Shown piece after piece: positions 42,608 through 47,230 of a stretch of DNA of 47,230 nt. The stretch is from the NCBI GenBank assembly GCA_025769875.1, contig JAGFNK010000411.1, positions 1 to 47,230 of the forward strand. The letters are read 5' to 3'. Position 1 is the stretch's first letter, and each line of letters opens with the position of its first letter. The position numbers were made by a program, and so were the translations under genes. Source of the stretch: Russula earlei. Taxonomy: Eukaryota > Basidiomycota > Agaricomycetes > Russulales > Russulaceae. The notes under the pieces were generated by a model. That model searched no databases, was not told where the DNA came from, and worked only from the letters and a program-made list of their open reading frames with translations.

Positions 42608-42803
42608 CTCCGATGATGGTTGTGGACGTGCAGCCTTGTTGTTCTCATCGGAAAGAGACGCAGCATTCGAGACGACATTTCTGACAGCAAACACGCTCAG
42701 GGCAGCAAAGTGAGTGAGATGGAAAGACGGCGAGCGACAACGAACACGCTCGGCATGTGGTGGCAGTGCACCAACCCATCTCTCGTCATCAACCATCACC
42801 GTT
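42608..42803. promoter_or_regulatory. Shared divergent promoter of COX15 and BOL3
   Basis: The two start codons are 196 bp apart. The interval has no TATA box. The motif aacacgctc occurs twice (near 42,691 and 42,742), both times on the plus strand, and may be a common regulatory site. Confidence 0.55.
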
Positions 42804-43249
42804 ATGCTCTCGACCGTCATTCGAACCGCTACTCAATCGTTGCGTCAGGCTCGCACATATACGGCCGCCACCCGCGCCCAAGCCAAGCCGGATGAGGGTG
42901 AACAAGCAATCCGTGATAAGCTGTCGGAACATTTTCAGCCCTCCGAGTTGCTCGTGCAGGACGTCTCTGGTGCGCCACTCAGCTTCCACATCCTCGGAAG
43001 CGGTTTTGATCATATCTCCTCTCCTCCGCTACTGGTTCCGGTCCGCATAGGGGGCTGCGGGACATTCTATGCCATTACCATTGCAAGCGCAGCGTTCAAA
43101 GGCATTCCTATCGTAAAGCAACACCGTCTTGTAAACGAGGTCCTCAAGAAGGAAATCGAGGGTATACATGGCCTTCAGGTCCACACCGTCCTCTTCCATT
43201 CACGCGTCTATGTTGATGCCTTGAATAGCTCAAAACCGTCCCTCGATGA
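42804..43249 (+). CDS. BOL3: Mitochondrial BolA-like protein, Bol3/BOLA3 type
   Basis: Three exons: 42804-42969, 43051-43178, 43229-43249; introns of 81 and 50 nt; 104 aa. An Arg- and Thr-rich presequence (MLSTVIRTATQSLRQARTYT) is followed by the BolA domain: EQAIRDKLSEHFQPSELLVQ, DVSGGCGTFYAITIASAAFK, GIPIVKQHRLVNEVLKKEI and HGLQLKTVPR. The GGCGTFY and HGLQL blocks, the invariant His in KQHRLVN and the short end fit Bol3/BOLA3 better than Bol1. Bol3 works with Nfu1 to deliver 4Fe-4S clusters to mitochondrial targets such as lipoate synthase and succinate dehydrogenase. It is divergent from COX15, another mitochondrial cofactor gene. Confidence 0.93.
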
Positions 43250-46200
43250 AAGATTATACGTATCGATTCTTAATGACCACCTCATTATTAAAACTGTAAT
43301 AATCGACCTTACTGGCCATTCATCAAATCCGTGGTCCAATTGGGCGTGGACGTGGTTCTCGTCGTGCGGCTTTGATGGCAGCAGTGTACGGAATTCAGAT
43401 TCGCGGTCTCATTGCTGACGCCATCATTTGATTGGGCACGAATGCTGCGGAGATTAGGGATGCACCGTACTAGCTCCCTGGAAGATATATATTGACGGTA
43501 TCCCTTCTTATATGATAAGGCATGGAGTGGCGGGGAGAATGCACGCTTAGTCAATCGACGGTGATCTATTCTGTCCGTAGCACTGTGAGTGAACCGACTC
43601 ATCGTTTCGCATACTGTGTCTGCAGTCTTCCTCTTAGAAGAACCATTCCGCGGCGTTTGCGGGCGGTCGTTTGACAGACGCCTGGCCTTCCAGCGGACCT
43701 TCATCCTTGTGTTGTGATCGTCAGGTTCCCCATACCATTTTCCGAATTTATTTAAAGAGTTTACCTACCGTTAATTGAATCAACTGGCAAAATCAATCAG
43801 ATGGTCCCATCGTTCTTAGTCGTCAAGACGATCACGAATCCCTTGCCCTTGCCCTTGTGATGCCGCATAAGTCTGCAATGAATTCTGATGAGGTACGGAT
43901 GAGCAGCATGCTATTAACAAATTTCCTTACTTGTTTTCATGGCGCTCCGGGTGTGATGGCTCGTCCTTTTTCCCGCCGGCGCAAAGTCTTCGAATGTTCC
44001 ACTTCGGTAGTTTTATATTTCCGCAAAGTTGGCACCTGTGGTCGTTGTCCCGCCGTTCCACCTGGGGATATGGGTCTAGACATCCTCAATAGGTACGTCA
44101 TTTTTGGGAGGTCTTTCACTCATATTCGTCAGGTGCTGCCCATGCAATCCCACGTCCCTTTTCTGTGGCGCGGAGAATGCCCTAAGGGTATCTGTCCCCT
44201 CCCTACTGGCCCGCCAAACTCACACAGTTATCCCCATCCAGTAATAAATCAAATGAACGTAATCGCTCGCCTATTGATTGTCGCACAAGCGTGAACCTGA
44301 GCCATTGACGCGGAAAGCTCTCCTCTGATTGGACTGGTCATCACATGTGGCCCAGATGAGTAATAACTCACCCCGGCGATCGGGGAAGACGGAGGGAGAA
44401 AAAAAAACCTCCCAGGTTCGACGTACTGCAAATTACCCGGATCTGGCAGTATGGTACCGTAGTTACTGCCTCTACGGTTCACGTCTGCAGTGGCCTGTAC
44501 GACAGTCGAAGATGCGAAGCAAGCGATCTGCATGGGAACCTGGCGAGACTGCATTTAATACAATCTCCTGCTCAACTGGAATTGCATCGCCCTGCGCAGC
44601 CCGTCCTCAGGTTGGCTATGATGTCAAAGACAAGCGACAAACAATGATTTCAATCTCATCGACATAGTCTCTAGCTCACACTCCGCAGCTTAGTCTTCCG
44701 ACCACCTATTTGTCGGGTTTTTTTTCGTCTGACCATGCTATATCTCTTGCGGCGCGTGGAAGAATCATTTTTCCAGGGTCCCAGCATGCGCCTAATTGTA
44801 CTAGGCTTTTTGGCATACGATGATAGACATCATTCGTTTTGCCTGTTACCCGACCCTGCCCAGAGACTACTAGCAGAGCCCCCAAACGGAATTGACACGG
44901 TATGCCTCGAATCACTTGGTCCCTCAGCGTGTCTGGCTCGGAGCGGCACCGCGCGGTGTGCTTTGTATATGTGCACTCATGCTCTGAGTCTCGCTAACCA
45001 GCAGCAGCATCCCGGCCCGGCACCAGTTTTTGTTGTTCAGTGACGTCAAGCACCGCCAGATTTCTGAACGTGAAAAACTGCGCACAGCATTGATCGACGG
45101 TGGCGCGATTGGAAGCCTGAACAGGATCCACCTTTCCGAAGCACGTTTCAAAAATCCGTGATGAAACCCATGTCGAGAACGAACGTGACAAGTTGGCACA
45201 CTGTCATGGCACGAAATCATCTTATCGATATGACCTTGGTACGCTCTCTCCGATGCTCCGCGTGCATGGTCTTACTAACTTTAGGTCTCCATCAATCGCA
45301 TGTCTGCATCATGATTCGAACCCCGTTTGCAATTACGCCCATGGTCCTGTTCGTGCTTCTAGCTAGGCGTCTGGCCAGATGGGTCGTGCGAACGTCTTTT
45401 TGTGATTTGTAAAGGCAGGCTATCCAAACCGTCTAGTTTGAGTACACGCATAAACAATCCAGCGTGCGCAACTTGCAGCGTGGTAGACATGATAGGCAGC
45501 CTTCATGTGACGAGGGCAATGTGTCTGTTGGTATTACAGCCATTTGCAGCGACGATAAAGTCAATTGGATCTCAGGGTCATCGGAGATGTCAAGGACTGT
45601 ACCTCTTTGTCTAGACATGATTGCACTATGGGCCTGAAGAGCCATGCTGGTCCTAGAAGCTTGGACCAATATTGCGCCGACATGTCCCACGTATCGGCTG
45701 CCCTAAGATGAGTCCTGCAGTCTTCCATAGACAACCTCCCGAATGCCGCGGCTTGTGGAGCGAGGTGAGCACTGCCGTACCCTGTTCCCAGTCCCACGGG
45801 CCGGGCAAAACCCATGCGTGAAGTCAGGGCGCAGGCACGAGCATCACCCAGGGCAGAACAAGAACGTCAGGGTAGACTCGGATGGGCAACAAGGACGCTT
45901 GAAAGTATCAATGTTGGAAGCCCCAAACCTGACTTCCAAACCTCGTACGGCGGTCACAGGCGGTGTGCTGCAAGCGCTTGGTGGGAGATGAAGCCAAACG
46001 AGCAGTCCAGCCTGAGGTGAGGAGTCCGGGCAACCCGAATAAAGACTCTGGCACGCGCACCTATCCGGCAATCTCGTCGGTATTGTACGAATACAGAACA
46101 GACACAGACGGTGCTTGACCCTACTGGTATTAGGGCGCAAGTACGGCGCGACCTCGGACGCTCGTCCCATCATCCCACTTTCGCCGTAACGGTAACTCAA

Positions 46201-47230
46201 ACCTGACCGGTGGGAAACCAAGCGCGCTTCACCCCAACCCATCGCAATCGGGGTCTTCCCATCTCCGCCCTGTGCTGACTTCGGACTCGCTCGGCGACTC
46301 GCATCCACGCCACGCATCACGAAGGCACGATGGCATGGGCATGAGAGCGCACGCGTGTGCATAAAGAACACCGTGTTCTACGGAACAAGGAACCGACAAC
46401 GGAGACCAATGTGATGCCCTTTGCCGGCCCCTCCTCGGCACCAAACGCAAACGTGTCGCGCAGCGTCGGGCGGATGTGGATGGGAGTAGAATCTGAGAGT
46501 GGCGAGGCTGGGGCTTGAGTTCAGGTTTGCTTGTCCCCTCGAGCCCCCCCTCCGCAAGGCAGTTCTCGTCCCGATCGTTGTTTGCGTTTTTTCGCCGGAA
46601 AGTTTGGGGATGCCCATGATGGACATGTTTTGCGCCGGCGCACGCCTGTCATCCTGGGGCTCCCGAGCTTACGTATTGTACGGAGCAAAGGGCGTACGGA
46701 GGAAAGGTGAGACGAAACGAACGACGAAGCGAAACGGAGGTCCCCTCGGGTACTAAGTAGAGTCGAAACTGGGTCAAGTTCGAGTATCCGGCTCACGCGG
46801 CCGGCGCACACTTTTCCAACAGCAGTATCCCGTTCCCATTATTTTTTCTTCTCTCCCTGACATCGCATGGGCTTATCCCGTAGAGCACATGTTTTAGGTT
46901 CCTATCTATCAGTGGTGTTCCCAGGGTAGCTTCGCTTATCTTAGAAGATAAGAGATACCGAACTTCCTCTGACAGGATTGTTTTCGAGCCCGCTCGCGCC
47001 GATGACGCCAGTTCTCGTAGCTGCCTACCCTACTATTCGAGTCTCCCACAAGCATCGTCTGGTACTGATCTGCCCGTGAAATGAAGTCGCTTGTTACACA
47101 CCCAAAACGTCTTGCCCGACTACTATTTAAAACGAGATCTTACCCATCCAGGGACGCGAGCTTCTCGCCTATGAACGGCGAAAGAGACGGAGCAGCGTGA
47201 TTGCCTCACGACTGTATCTCTCACGAGCGG
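43250..47230. other. Right-hand 4 kb without a supported gene
   Basis: Frames up to 175 codons exist (for example 46,371-45,844 minus and 43,857-44,294 plus), but none shows a domain, codon-junction logic or fungal start context. Around 45,045-45,240 two plus-strand frames look faintly coding (VKHRQISEREKLRTALIDGG, then KIRDETHVENERDKLAH), split by a shift at an A5 run and followed by a plausible intron end (ctaactttag). This might be a decayed gene. A small perfect hairpin, cttatctt-ag-aagataag, lies near 46,936-46,953. Confidence 0.4.

Noticed and set aside
45045..45300. Spliced gene with VKHRQISERE and KIRDETHVENERDK blocks
   Set aside because: Two frames separated by a shift at an A run, no start or further exons found, and the opposite strand gives equally plausible peptides.
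1..47230. CRISPR array or bacterial operon structures
   Set aside because: No regularly spaced repeats; genes are intron-bearing and eukaryotic.

Overview
This is nuclear DNA of a filamentous basidiomycete fungus, very probably an Agaricomycete. The evidence is many short GT-AG introns (about 41-119 nt) in every housekeeping gene, fungus-type proteins (a CNNM/Mam3 transporter, COX15, a Bol3-like BolA protein, an alpha-6 proteasome subunit, an S28 peptidase, a Git3/CAR-type receptor), a U6 snRNA gene, and transposons of classes common in Agaricomycetes. All gene models were built by hand from reading frame, family conservation and splice-site phase. Every spliced model sums to a multiple of three.

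Layout. 1-242: the 5' end of a Pro-rich protein gene running off the left edge (minus strand). About 430-19,560: a nested transposon island. It holds a solo LTR with intact target-site duplication (TSD) inserted into older debris (1030-1279), a hAT transposase fragment, a minus-strand Ty1/copia element broken by internal deletions and by inverted LTR-like repeats (2560-7311), LTR debris, a complete-ended Ty3/gypsy chromovirus (9818-17095), and a pogo-type DDE transposase relic ending in a 550-bp hairpin (17,575-19,213). CpG is very scarce in the old elements and common outside the island.

19,560-47,230 is gene-containing sequence rich in CpG: a MAM3 homologue (21,168-24,090, minus), an S28 peptidase (27,092-29,328, plus), U6 snRNA (29,569-29,689, plus), a 7TM receptor (30,931-32,630, minus), a broken kinase-like gene lying between two copies of a direct repeat of about 750 bp, a conserved unknown protein (38,680-39,579, plus), PRE5/PSMA1 (39,694-40,870, plus), COX15 (41,000-42,607, minus) and BOL3 (42,804-43,249, plus). 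COX15 and BOL3 diverge from a 196-bp interval and both make mitochondrial proteins. The last 4 kb shows no gene I can support.

The main result is a single decay signature across three unrelated transposon classes. The two gypsy LTRs differ at about 49 of 492 sites by hand count; about 39 fit an ancestral CpG resolved to TpG or CpA, and only about three are transversions. The same change explains the in-frame TGA codons (from CGA) in pol and the loss of catalytic acidic residues: gypsy protease D to N, RT YMDD to YMDN, integrase E to K, copia RNase H E to K, and pogo D to N. Each is a C|G to C|A change across a codon junction. The gypsy element also has a Tf1-like self-priming arrangement, a 19-nt duplicate of its 3' polypurine tract in the middle of pol, and an extra sense-strand ORF with two CCHC knuckles after the chromodomain.
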